Under the pieces are notes generated by a model. It was not told where the DNA came from. It did no database searches and saw only the letters and a program-made list of their open reading frames with translations. Of a stretch of DNA of 14,935 nucleotides, positions 1 through 5,986 are shown piece by piece (within the stretch, counting starts at the first letter, position 1; every line of letters starts with the position of its first letter). This stretch comes from SOIA01 sp050116035 (GTDB lineage Bacteria > Acidobacteriota > Aminicenantia > Aminicenantales > Aminicenantaceae): positions 1 through 14,935 of the forward strand of contig JASFPJ010000047.1 in assembly GCA_050116035.1 (NCBI GenBank). Reading direction: 5' to 3'. Position numbers and translations under genes: made by a program.

Positions 1-1755
1 ACTCAAGAAACCATCCCGAGACACGGGCCTCCCTTCCCGCCCACGGAGGAGGGCTTCCTTCATACCGCTTTCGGTCGGACCGGGCCGGATAAGGGCTAAA
101 GCCTGGGTCAGCTCGTAAACATTCTCTGGCTTCATCCGGCGAAGGAGGTTCATCATGGCCGGGCTTTCCACCTGGAAACAACCTATGGTCTGGCCTTCCC
201 TCAGCAGGCTGTAAGCTCTCTTATCCTGAGGAGGAATACTCCTGATGTTCAGGATCTTTTTGGTCTCGGAGATTGCGGCCAGCCCCCTCACCGAAAGCAG
301 GTCAAGCTTGATTAACTTCAGGTCTTCGACAGCATCCCGGTCGTAGTGAGACATGACGTAGCCTTTGGCCGATTCTTCCAAGGGAAGATACCGGTCCGCA
401 GGAGCCGGAGTCAGGAGTACTCCTCCCACATGCAGAGAGTTCTCGCAGTAGACATGACTCAGGTCAGAGGCGGCCTTCCATATTTCCGCATAGCCGGCGA
501 GGGGCCTGTCTTTCTTCAGGAAATCGGGTCCGGCGAAAAAGGGAGCTTTCTTGCTCAGGGACCGGGCTTCTTCAGGGGGGAGGCCAAACGCGCGGGCGGT
601 CTCATACAGAGCGGAACGGGCCCGGTAGTTTTTCAGACTGCAGACAAAAGCGGCCCCTGTGCGCCCCTGGCCGTATTTCTCCAGCACGTAGGAGAGAACC
701 CGGTCTCTCTTCCGGGAATCAAAATCCAGGTCGATATCCGGCGGGTCATCCCGGCCTTTGTTCAGGAACCTCTCGAAGTAAAGGTCATATTCGATGGGGT
801 CGATGCGAGAGATTCCCAGAAGATAGGCCAGGAAAGAGGACGCGCCTGATCCCTTGAGGTTGTGGAGGATGCCGTTGCGCCGGGCGAACTGAATCACGTC
901 GTAGACGATGAGGAAGTAGGGAGCAAATCCTGATTTTTCGATCACAGCGAGTTCCCGTTTCGCCCGCTGCCTCGCGCGCCAGCTCAGGTTTTTCAGGTTT
1001 CTCAGCTTCTCCATCACCGCGTCCTTCAGGGTGATGGAAAAAAGGCCTTCGGGAAGAGGGGGCACGATGTCCTCAAAAGAGAACTGGCATTTCTCCGTGA
1101 CTTCAAAGGTCTTCTTGAAGATTTCTTCGGCATCAGAGCCGAACTTTTTGAGAGCCAGGGTTTCCTGGTGCGGCCCGAAAAGCCCCATCTTGCCTTTGAG
1201 TTTATCCCTTTCCGGAGGGAAGGGAATCTTCTTCTGGATGGAATGGAGGAGAATCAACCTCTCGGGCTTTTCGATGAATTTCAGGGGATTGACCCATACC
1301 AGAGGGAAATCGCGGCTCTGGGCCAGGGTGAGGGCATTCTTGAAGTTAAAAAAATCAACACCGATGTAAAAATCCTCTCCCGGGCTGGGGAGGAAGGCTT
1401 CCGGAGAATCTTTGTCTCCCGCTTGAGGGATGAAGACCGTCACCAGCCCTTCAGTGGTTTTGATCTCTCGCCGGTTGAAAATTTCCATCAGGTTCCAGTA
1501 TCCTTCTCTGCTTTTGACGAGAAAGAGAAGTGTCTTCCCCTGGATTTCCATTTCGCAGCCAAAGAGCGGGGTGCAGCCATTCTCCAGAGCCGCTCTCTTC
1601 CATTCTCCCCAGCCGTAGATATTCTCCACATCTGTCAGGGCGGCGGAAGAGAATTTTCTCCGGCAGACCCAGGAGGGAAGCTCCTTTAGAGTGACACTTC
1701 CTCTCCCTTTGCTGTAGACCGAATGAACTCTGAGAGGTATGTACATTTTTTCCAT
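1..1755 (-). CDS. dnaE2: DnaE2/ImuC-type DNA polymerase III alpha subunit, N-terminal 585 residues (C-terminus outside window)
   Basis: C-family DNA polymerase, open across the left edge. Residues 1-220 are a shortened, degenerate PHP domain: LRVHS near residue 8 has Arg for the first metal-binding His. The palm follows. PPDIDLDFD places catalytic Asp at 340 and 342, and IKLDLL supplies Asp485; the spacing fits E. coli DnaE Asp401/403/555. Features typical of DnaE2 rather than replicative DnaE are YRARSA at 377-382, IKLDLL in place of KFDFLGL, and IRPGPTESGM near the end. The usual GRGS nucleotide loop reads LKGSG (Lys301). By family this enzyme extends from lesions during SOS mutagenesis. 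It follows lexA and dinB on the same strand, with a 264-bp gap holding a repeat. The ATG at 1755 has no clear Shine-Dalgarno; the ATG at 1746 has a weak GGA and is an alternative. The DnaE2 call is strong but only half the protein is visible. Confidence 0.88.
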   Translation of the reverse strand, partial: MEKMYIPLRVHSVYSKGRGSVTLKELPSWVCRRKFSSAALTDVENIYGWGEWKRAALENGCTPLFGCEMEIQGKTLLFLVKSREGYWNLMEIFNRREIKTTEGLVTVFIPQAGDKDSPEAFLPSPGEDFYIGVDFFNFKNALTLAQSRDFPLVWVNPLKFIEKPERLILLHSIQKKIPFPPERDKLKGKMGLFGPHQETLALKKFGSDAEEIFKKTFEVTEKCQFSFEDIVPPLPEGLFSITLKDAVMEKLRNLKNLSWRARQRAKRELAVIEKSGFAPYFLIVYDVIQFARRNGILHNLKGSGASSFLAYLLGISRIDPIEYDLYFERFLNKGRDDPPDIDLDFDSRKRDRVLSYVLEKYGQGRTGAAFVCSLKNYRARSALYETARAFGLPPEEARSLSKKAPFFAGPDFLKKDRPLAGYAEIWKAASDLSHVYCENSLHVGGVLLTPAPADRYLPLEESAKGYVMSHYDRDAVEDLKLIKLDLLSVRGLAAISETKKILNIRSIPPQDKRAYSLLREGQTIGCFQVESPAMMNLLRRMKPENVYELTQALALIRPGPTESGMKEALLRGREGRPVSRDGFLS

Positions 1756-1808
1756 CTAGGGAATTTTCCCATATTTCTCGCTTAATAATTCCATAACGCT
1801 TTTATAAT

Positions 1809-1988
1809 GTCATTGCAAACAGAGTGAAGCAATCTCATAGTGGTGTCATTGCGAGGGTTGGTGAGATTCCTTCGCTCTGCTCGGAACAGGCTTGGCAATC
1901 TCATAAAAAGAAATATTTTTTCTTATGGGATTGCCACGCTTCACTCGCAATGACACAAGCACGATTGCCGCGCTTCGCCCGCAATGAC
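1809..1988. repeat. TCATTGCGAG-type palindromic repeat cluster, copy A
   Basis: This fills most of the 264-bp dinB-dnaE2 gap. GTCATTGCGAG at 1845-1855 pairs perfectly with CTCGCAATGAC at 1944-1954. Inside it, 1894-1906 (GGCAATCTCATAA) pairs with 1923-1935 at 12 of 13 positions, so the block can form a long hairpin. A partial unit (1809-1839) precedes it and an inverted unit (1963-1988) follows. The same core recurs at 4167-4291. Such GTCATTGCGAG...GGCAATC units are dispersed, non-coding palindromic repeats in many bacterial genomes. A short plus-strand reading frame crosses the block, but the repeat structure argues that it is not a gene. The 1758-1808 remainder is the dnaE2 5' region, with GGGAA/TTCCC arms at about 1759-1770. 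Confidence 0.85.
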
Positions 1989-2019
1989 AATTTATTCTTC
2001 AATATCATTACCATATTAT

Positions 2020-3243
2020 TTATTTCGTCAGGGAGGCTGTCTTCAGGACAAACCCACGTTTCCGTTCAAAACTGTAGAGGCTCTCGAGCATCTTCTCCCG
2101 CACCGTCAACACGGAGCCAAACCCGTACTTTTCCCTCACTTCGTCCACCGCATGACCCAGCTTCTCCGGACGCTCGGAGTACGGCTCGAAAAGGGAAAGA
2201 GGCCTGGCCCTCACCAGGTCAGACGCTTTCACCCCGACCAGGCGCAGAGACAAGCGGGAGGAAGAGAAAAACGGAAGGAACAACTCTTGAGCGATCTTGT
2301 AGATCTTCCCCATCTCCTGCACAGGAGAGAGGAGAAGGCGTCTTCGGACCTCGGTCTTGAAGTCAGAATACCTGACTTTGACTTCGATGATATGGGCAAA
2401 CAGGCGTCCCCGCCGCAAGGGGAGGGTCAACCTGTCACAGAGATAGGCCAGGTGAGCCAGGAGCAGGCGTCTGTCCCAGATGTCCTCCAGAAAAGTCGTC
2501 TCTCTGGAGACGGATTTGGGAATAGAGGCGGCCACCAGTGGGCGCGTGTCGATTCCCCGGGACTGAAGATACATTTCCTCACCGTTCAACCCGAAGAGTG
2601 AGCGCAGGCTGGCCCGAGGCAGTCCCCACAGGTCGCCGATTTTCTGAATGTTGAGCATCCTGAGGATGACCTGGGCCTTGGGTCCTATTCCGGGCAAAGA
2701 CTCGATTCCCAGGTCCTTCAAGAATTCCTCCTCCCTTCCCGGCTCAATTTCGGCCAGGCCAGCCGGCTTGGCCTTGTTTGTGGCCAGCTTGGCCAGAATC
2801 TTGTTGGGGCCCACTCCCACCGAAACAGCGAGCCCCAACTCTTTCTCCACCTTCTCCTTGATCTCCCGGACTGTGGAGGGAAAGGAGGGATAAAGGGGAC
2901 GGCAACGGGTCAAATCAAGGTACGCTTCGTCCAGAGAAGCCTTCTCCACATCGGGAGTGTAGCGGGAGAGAAGGCGGAAGAATTTATCGGAAAAAGCACT
3001 GTAGATCTGGTAGTTTCCCCTGATGAAAAGGCCGTGAGGACAGAGCTGGTGGGCTTTCCGCAGGGGCATACCGGAATGGACGCCGTATTTTCGGGCTTCG
3101 TAAGAAGCGGTCGAGGCCACTCCCCTCTCATGGGGAAGGCCTCCGACGATAACCGGCTTCCCTTTCAGAGATGGATTGAGAAGCACTTCGACAGCCGAAA
3201 AAAAGGCGTCGATGTCGATATGGACAATACATCTTCTTTTCAT
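2020..3243 (-). CDS. dinB: Y-family translesion DNA polymerase (Pol IV/DinB type), catalytic residues intact
   Basis: A 407-residue Y-family polymerase, slightly longer than E. coli DinB (351). The N-terminus HIDIDAFFSAVE gives metal-binding Asp10, with an aromatic steric-gate residue at about Phe15. SLDEAYLD at 104-110 gives the catalytic pair Asp105-Glu106. Palm, fingers, a helix-hairpin-helix thumb (about 190-215, LPGIGPKAQ) and a little-finger domain follow. PLSLF at about 348-352 resembles a beta-clamp binding motif. The active-site set is complete, so this is not the inactive ImuB type. The start chosen is the ATG at 3243, which has AAAGGTG seven bases upstream; a GTG three codons earlier (3252) is less well placed. 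The gene lies 160 bp after lexA and before dnaE2 on the same strand, implying LexA-linked damage-inducible translesion synthesis (inference). Confidence 0.93.
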   Translation of the reverse strand: MKRRCIVHIDIDAFFSAVEVLLNPSLKGKPVIVGGLPHERGVASTASYEARKYGVHSGMPLRKAHQLCPHGLFIRGNYQIYSAFSDKFFRLLSRYTPDVEKASLDEAYLDLTRCRPLYPSFPSTVREIKEKVEKELGLAVSVGVGPNKILAKLATNKAKPAGLAEIEPGREEEFLKDLGIESLPGIGPKAQVILRMLNIQKIGDLWGLPRASLRSLFGLNGEEMYLQSRGIDTRPLVAASIPKSVSRETTFLEDIWDRRLLLAHLAYLCDRLTLPLRRGRLFAHIIEVKVRYSDFKTEVRRRLLLSPVQEMGKIYKIAQELFLPFFSSSRLSLRLVGVKASDLVRARPLSLFEPYSERPEKLGHAVDEVREKYGFGSVLTVREKMLESLYSFERKRGFVLKTASLTK

Positions 3244-3262
3244 TGTCTTCACCTTTTTTCTC

Positions 3263-3284
3263 TTTGACCTGTTAAAGAGTCAAA
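3263..3284. promoter_or_regulatory. Dyad TTTGAC-N10-GTCAAA upstream of dinB
   Basis: Perfect 6-bp arms with a 10-bp spacer (CTGTTAAAGA) lie 20 bp upstream of the dinB ATG in the lexA-dinB gap. The position suits an operator or a leader hairpin. No match to a known LexA box was recognised. The rest of the gap (3285-3403) shows only a short GACTC-ATG-GAGTC hairpin at 3376-3388, 15 bp after the lexA stop, without a T tract. Confidence 0.3.
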
Positions 3285-3403
3285 AATGAATCCGCTTCAG
3301 TGAGTCCTCCCCTGTCTCTAAGAGTGAGGATCGAGAATCAACGGACGAACCGACAAGCGGCCTGACAGACCAACGGACTCATGGAGTCAGAGGGTTACGG
3401 AAT

Positions 3404-4033
3404 TCAATACTTCCTCAGAACTCCGATCACTCTCCCCAGGATTTTCAGTTTCTTGACTTTAATCGGCTCAAACTCCGGGTTTTCCGGGATAAGAAAGATA
3501 TCTCCGTCCTTCATCTTCAGCCTCTTCAAGGTCACCGACCCGTCATCCAGAAGGGTTACCACCATTTCTCCAGAATTCGCCGAGTTCGTCCTCTCCACGA
3601 GCACCCAGTCTCCGTCATCGATGTAGGCATCCACCATGCTCTTCCCATCCACATGGATACAGAAGATATTCCCTTTTTTCCGGCCCACCATCCACTCTGG
3701 AATGTCCATCGCCTCATCCGAAACATCAAAGACCTCTTTGGGCCGGCCAGCCGGAACAAGGCCCACCAGGGGGACTCTGGACTGGCTTTCCCCAGGAGCC
3801 GGAAAGCCCGCAAGCCTCACCTCTCCTTTGACCCTTTCCAGGTAACCCTTTTTCTCCAGGCTCAGGATGTGCTTGAACACAGCCGAAGGGTTGGCGATGC
3901 TCAAGGCCTCTCCCAACTGCCTGACTGTGGGGGAATAGCCGTTCTCGAGGATAAACTCTCTGATGGCATTCAACACTTTCTTCTGTCTTTCCGTGAGACT
4001 TTTTCGGAGTTTGTTCACCATTTTGTTCACCAT
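3404..4033 (-). CDS. lexA: LexA SOS repressor (self-cleaving S24 family)
   Basis: A 209-residue LexA, close to the usual length (about 200). An N-terminal winged helix (about 10-70, with SPTVRQLGEALSI) binds DNA. The C-terminal latent protease has the self-cleavage dipeptide Ala95-Gly96 (VPAGRP), nucleophile Ser132 in VDGKSMVD, and general base Lys170 in VTLKRLK. When RecA filaments form on damaged DNA the family cleaves itself and releases target promoters. It is the first gene of lexA-dinB-dnaE2. The first ATG (4033) and a second in-frame ATG (4021) each begin one unit of a 12-bp tandem repeat encoding MVNK-MVNK. The nearest Shine-Dalgarno-like stretch lies between the -35 and -10 boxes, so translation may be leaderless. 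The annotated start is therefore either Met1 or Met5. Confidence 0.96.
   Translation of the reverse strand: MVNKMVNKLRKSLTERQKKVLNAIREFILENGYSPTVRQLGEALSIANPSAVFKHILSLEKKGYLERVKGEVRLAGFPAPGESQSRVPLVGLVPAGRPKEVFDVSDEAMDIPEWMVGRKKGNIFCIHVDGKSMVDAYIDDGDWVLVERTNSANSGEMVVTLLDDGSVTLKRLKMKDGDIFLIPENPEFEPIKVKKLKILGRVIGVLRKY
4010..4033 (-). repeat. 12-bp perfect tandem repeat at the lexA start, possible operator
   Basis: Two identical units of ATGGTGAACAAA lie end to end and form the first eight lexA codons. GAAC half-sites are spaced by 8 bp. Direct-repeat LexA boxes are established in alphaproteobacteria (GAAC-N7-GAAC), so this could be an autoregulatory site at +1 to +24; the spacing differs by one base, so this is inference. 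Confidence 0.4.
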
Positions 4034-4038
4034 ATATA

Positions 4039-4067
4039 TTAATAATCCTCTTCACGGGGTTTGTCAA
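4039..4067 (-). promoter_or_regulatory. lexA promoter (sigma70-like)
   Basis: On the minus strand, a perfect -35 TTGACA (4062-4067), a 17-bp spacer and -10 TATTAA (4039-4044). Upstream, 4068-4105 is almost pure T/A on this strand and could act as an UP element. The predicted transcript starts near 4032, at the lexA ATG. Confidence 0.75.
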
Positions 4068-4166
4068 GAGGAAATTTAAAAAAAAGTAAAAAAAATATAA
4101 AAAAAGGGGACAGGTCTTTATGCTCAGTAATTAAGTAACTTTATTAATGATACTGAGGATAAAAGT

Positions 4167-4291
4167 GTCATTGCGAGCGAAGCGTGGCAATCCTTTCCTA
4201 ATTGTCATTGCGAGGAGCGAAGCGACGTGGCAATCCCTTTAGATGGAAAATTCTCTTTCATAAGAGATTGTTTCACTCCGTTCGCAATGAC
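4167..4291. repeat. TCATTGCGAG-type palindromic repeat cluster, copy B
   Basis: Two direct units start at 4167 and 4204 (GTCATTGCGAG...GGCAATCC). An inverted unit at 4264-4291 ends in CGCAATGAC, which pairs with the start of the second unit. It is the same family as the copy between dinB and dnaE2, although sequence between the conserved ends differs. Confidence 0.85.
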
Positions 4292-4329
4292 ATCATGAAA
4301 ACGTTACCGAATTATTGAGCGAGTACAAC

Positions 4330-4418
4330 AGGCTACTTTTTCAGTGGGGACTGTCCCTTTCAGTCCATATATTTCAGAAAGAGAGGGACTGTCCCCCTTA
4401 TTGAAGAAAAAGTAGCCT
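4330..4418. repeat. Long hairpin with two GGGACTGTCCC palindromes
   Basis: AGGCTACTTTTTC (4330-4342) is exactly inverted at 4406-4418. Each arm continues into an 11-bp near-palindrome GGGACTGTCCC (4347-4357 and 4385-4395). It resembles REP elements linked to Y1-type REP-associated transposases. It sits 40 bp past the stop of the minus-strand dehydrogenase gene, so it may also end that transcript. Confidence 0.7.
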
Positions 4419-4462
4419 GTCCCCTTTTTTGTTTTTATATGTCCCCTTTTTTTGTTTTTATA
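4418..4462. repeat. Tandem T-rich 22/23-bp repeat overlapping the SDR stop codon
   Basis: Two consecutive units of TGTCCCC-T(6 or 7)-GTTTTTATA differ only by one T. The second unit contains the stop codon of the dehydrogenase gene (4458-4460). The first unit overlaps the right end of the 4100-4430 bracket. Confidence 0.75.
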
Positions 4463-5180
4463 TTTTCCAGCCGCCGGCGACGACGAGATTCGTTCCGGTG
4501 ATAAAATCCGCCTCTTCCGAGACCAAGAACAGCACAGCGTGAGAAACATCCTTGAACTTGCCCAGTCTCCCCCGGGGGATATCCCTGCTCTCAGGAAGAA
4601 TCCCGCCTTTCATCAAGCCCGGAGAAACCATGTTGACCGTGATCCCGGCGGATGCCTCTGAAGCCGCCACTGAACGTGTCAGGATCAAGAGCCCTGTTTT
4701 GGCGATGGCATAGGGAGTGATTGTCGAAAAGGCGGCCAGCTGTTCCACCCGGCTGTAACCCAGATTGACAATCCTCCCCCACTCTCTTTTTCTCATACTG
4801 GGGAGAACAGCCTTGAGACAGTAGAGGGCGCTCAACAGATTGGCGCGAAGAACGAGTTCCCACTCGAAGGATGTCACTTTTTCCCAGGGTTTGACAAGAA
4901 TCGGGCCGAAATTGTTGACTAGAATGTCAACTCCTCCGAATTTCTCTTCGACATTCCTGATCAACGAGATGGCTTCTTTTTCTTTGGTCAGGTCTGCCCG
5001 AAAGCTCTCGCTGAGCTTTCCTTTCTCCTTAATTCTATCCACCACTTTCTCAGCAGCCTGCGTGTTGTTCATATAATGGACAGCCACGCCTGAGCAGATT
5101 TCCGACAACCTTATAGCAATATCCCGCCCGATTCCTTTACTGCTCCCTGTGACCAGAGCGATTCTTTTATCCATCCGCAT
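4458..5180 (-). CDS. Short-chain dehydrogenase/reductase (SDR), FabG-like, substrate unknown
   Basis: A 240-residue classical SDR, of typical length. The Rossmann cofactor motif TGSSKGIG is at residues 11-18; NNFG at 89-92 replaces the usual NNAG. The active site has Asn114, Ser143, Tyr157 and Lys161 (YAIAK). SPGLM at 186-190 and the C-terminal GTNLVVAGGW are family hallmarks. It is a cytosolic NAD(P)H-dependent oxidoreductase; 3-oxoacyl-ACP reductase-like activity is possible, but neighbours give no substrate clue. Start: ATG at 5180 with AGGAG four bases upstream; a second ATG two codons later has ten-base spacing and is a fair alternative. A TATAAT lies at 5207-5212 on this strand. The final codons and stop lie in a tandem repeat, so the C-terminal three residues may have been reshaped by repeat growth. 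Confidence 0.92.
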   Translation of the reverse strand: MRMDKRIALVTGSSKGIGRDIAIRLSEICSGVAVHYMNNTQAAEKVVDRIKEKGKLSESFRADLTKEKEAISLIRNVEEKFGGVDILVNNFGPILVKPWEKVTSFEWELVLRANLLSALYCLKAVLPSMRKREWGRIVNLGYSRVEQLAAFSTITPYAIAKTGLLILTRSVAASEASAGITVNMVSPGLMKGGILPESRDIPRGRLGKFKDVSHAVLFLVSEEADFITGTNLVVAGGWKI

Positions 5181-5486
5181 TCTACTCCTGCTTTTCTGGT
5201 TTTGCCATTATAGTACATTCCGGCTGGAGAAAAAACCATATCTTTGATTGATGTGATTCGTGGCTCAAATTGAAGAGAACTGTTTTCTCTGATTTGCGCG
5301 GCCAAAAATTGGGCCATCTACATGCCTCGTATCTCCTCAATTCAACCTATTCTCCTTTGTTTCCACTTCGTGATGTTATATTATATACCGCATCTAATCC
5401 GTCTGGATTAAAAATTTCTGATGAAACCAAAAAATTCAACTCCATTTAGAAACCTCTGAGGAGCTACCCTGGGAAGGAGAAAGGCC
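5181..5486. promoter_or_regulatory. Divergent promoter region between the SDR gene and the TIGR04076-like gene
   Basis: No gene is seen in these 306 bp. On the minus strand TATAAT at 5207-5212 is a good -10 box for the SDR gene, though no clear -35 is present. On the plus strand TTGTTT (5357-5362) with TATTAT (5379-5384), spacer 16, is a moderate promoter for the downstream gene. A perfect hairpin TAATCC-GTCT-GGATTA (5395-5410) follows and would lie in the 5' leader. Confidence 0.4.
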
Positions 5487-5777
5487 ATGAAATTGATCAT
5501 AGAAGTCGCGGAAATAGAAGGCAAATGCCCTGTGTATAGAATGGGCGATAGGATTATTCTCGACGACGGCTACAAGGTTAATTTGAGAGAGACTGACAAT
5601 ATCTGCATGCATTCACTGAGCTCTATCCTCCCCTATTATAATTCTCTCTCTAAAGGAGTGAGCCCCCAGGAATTGGGCCTGGCAAAAGAGGGAAATGATG
5701 CGTATGTCCAATGCCTGGACCCAAAAAAATACACGGGCGGAGGCACTGTGACATTCAAAATCAGCAAGGAAGACTGA
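5487..5777 (+). CDS. Small TIGR04076-like family protein, function unknown
   Basis: A 96-residue protein without signal peptide or membrane segment. The layout fits the TIGR04076 family of short uncharacterised proteins: an N-terminal strand, GKCPVYRMGD with Cys14, NICMHSLSSILPYY with Cys40, then YVQCLDP with Cys76 and a final VTFKI strand. The three spaced cysteines could bind a metal or be redox active, which is inference. Start: ATG at 5487 with AAGGAG ten bases upstream (GGAG to ATG about eight). It stands alone, divergent from the SDR gene and convergent with the 5'-nucleotidase gene. Family recognition is from memory of motif pattern and would need a profile search. No biochemical role can be assigned. 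Confidence 0.82.
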   Translation: MKLIIEVAEIEGKCPVYRMGDRIILDDGYKVNLRETDNICMHSLSSILPYYNSLSKGVSPQELGLAKEGNDAYVQCLDPKKYTGGGTVTFKISKED

Positions 5778-5814
5778 GAAATAAAAGAATTTTCGATTGT
5801 GGCGAAAGGAAAAA

Positions 5815-5912
5815 GGGGAGGTCTCTGGCAAATCGGGCTGACTTGACTCCCCATCAAGAGTCACAGGTTTGAATTGGCTTCACCCGGAAGAAATCAATGC
5901 CAGAGCCTCCCC
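5815..5912. repeat. Imperfect inverted repeat between convergent genes
   Basis: GGGGAGGTCTCTGGCA (5815-5830) pairs with TGCCAGAGCCTCCCC (5898-5912) over 15 bp with one bulged base. A second hairpin, TGACTC-N8-GAGTCA (5844-5863), lies inside. It lies downstream of both the plus-strand TIGR04076-like gene and the minus-strand nucleotidase gene. It could terminate either transcript, although no T tract follows the outer stem. Confidence 0.55.
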
Positions 5913-5986
5913 AGTCACACATTCTTTGTCCAATTTCCTTCACGTATTCCGTAGCTTTTTCATTTTCTGAATTATCTCGGAAAATC

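Larger units (their letters stand above)
4100..4430. repeat. 331-bp segment bounded by 15-bp perfect inverted repeats
   Basis: AAAAAAGGGGACAGG at 4100-4114 and its exact reverse complement at 4416-4430 enclose all of the lexA-SDR intergenic DNA except the lexA promoter. Inside are the second TCATTGCGAG cluster and the 4330-4418 hairpin. No reading frame in it looks like a gene. The arrangement suggests a nested, non-autonomous repetitive element (inference). Confidence 0.6.

Noticed and set aside
346..1689. Plus-strand open frames opposite dnaE2
   Set aside because: They are antisense shadows; the minus strand encodes continuous polymerase with conserved motifs.
1809..1988. CRISPR array
   Set aside because: Units are inverted and irregular, with no constant repeat-spacer periodicity and no cas genes.
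1824..2601. Plus-strand frames of 178 and 205 codons
   Set aside because: One crosses the palindromic repeat, and both run antisense into dinB. No family similarity is seen.
3376..3388. Terminator after lexA
   Set aside because: The hairpin has only 5 bp and no T tract, so transcription into dinB is not clearly stopped.
4330..4418. E. coli-type LexA box (CTGT-N8-ACAG) in the GGGACTGTCCC hairpin
   Set aside because: CTGT occurs within palindromes, but the required spacing to ACAG is absent, and the site is about 270 bp from the lexA promoter.
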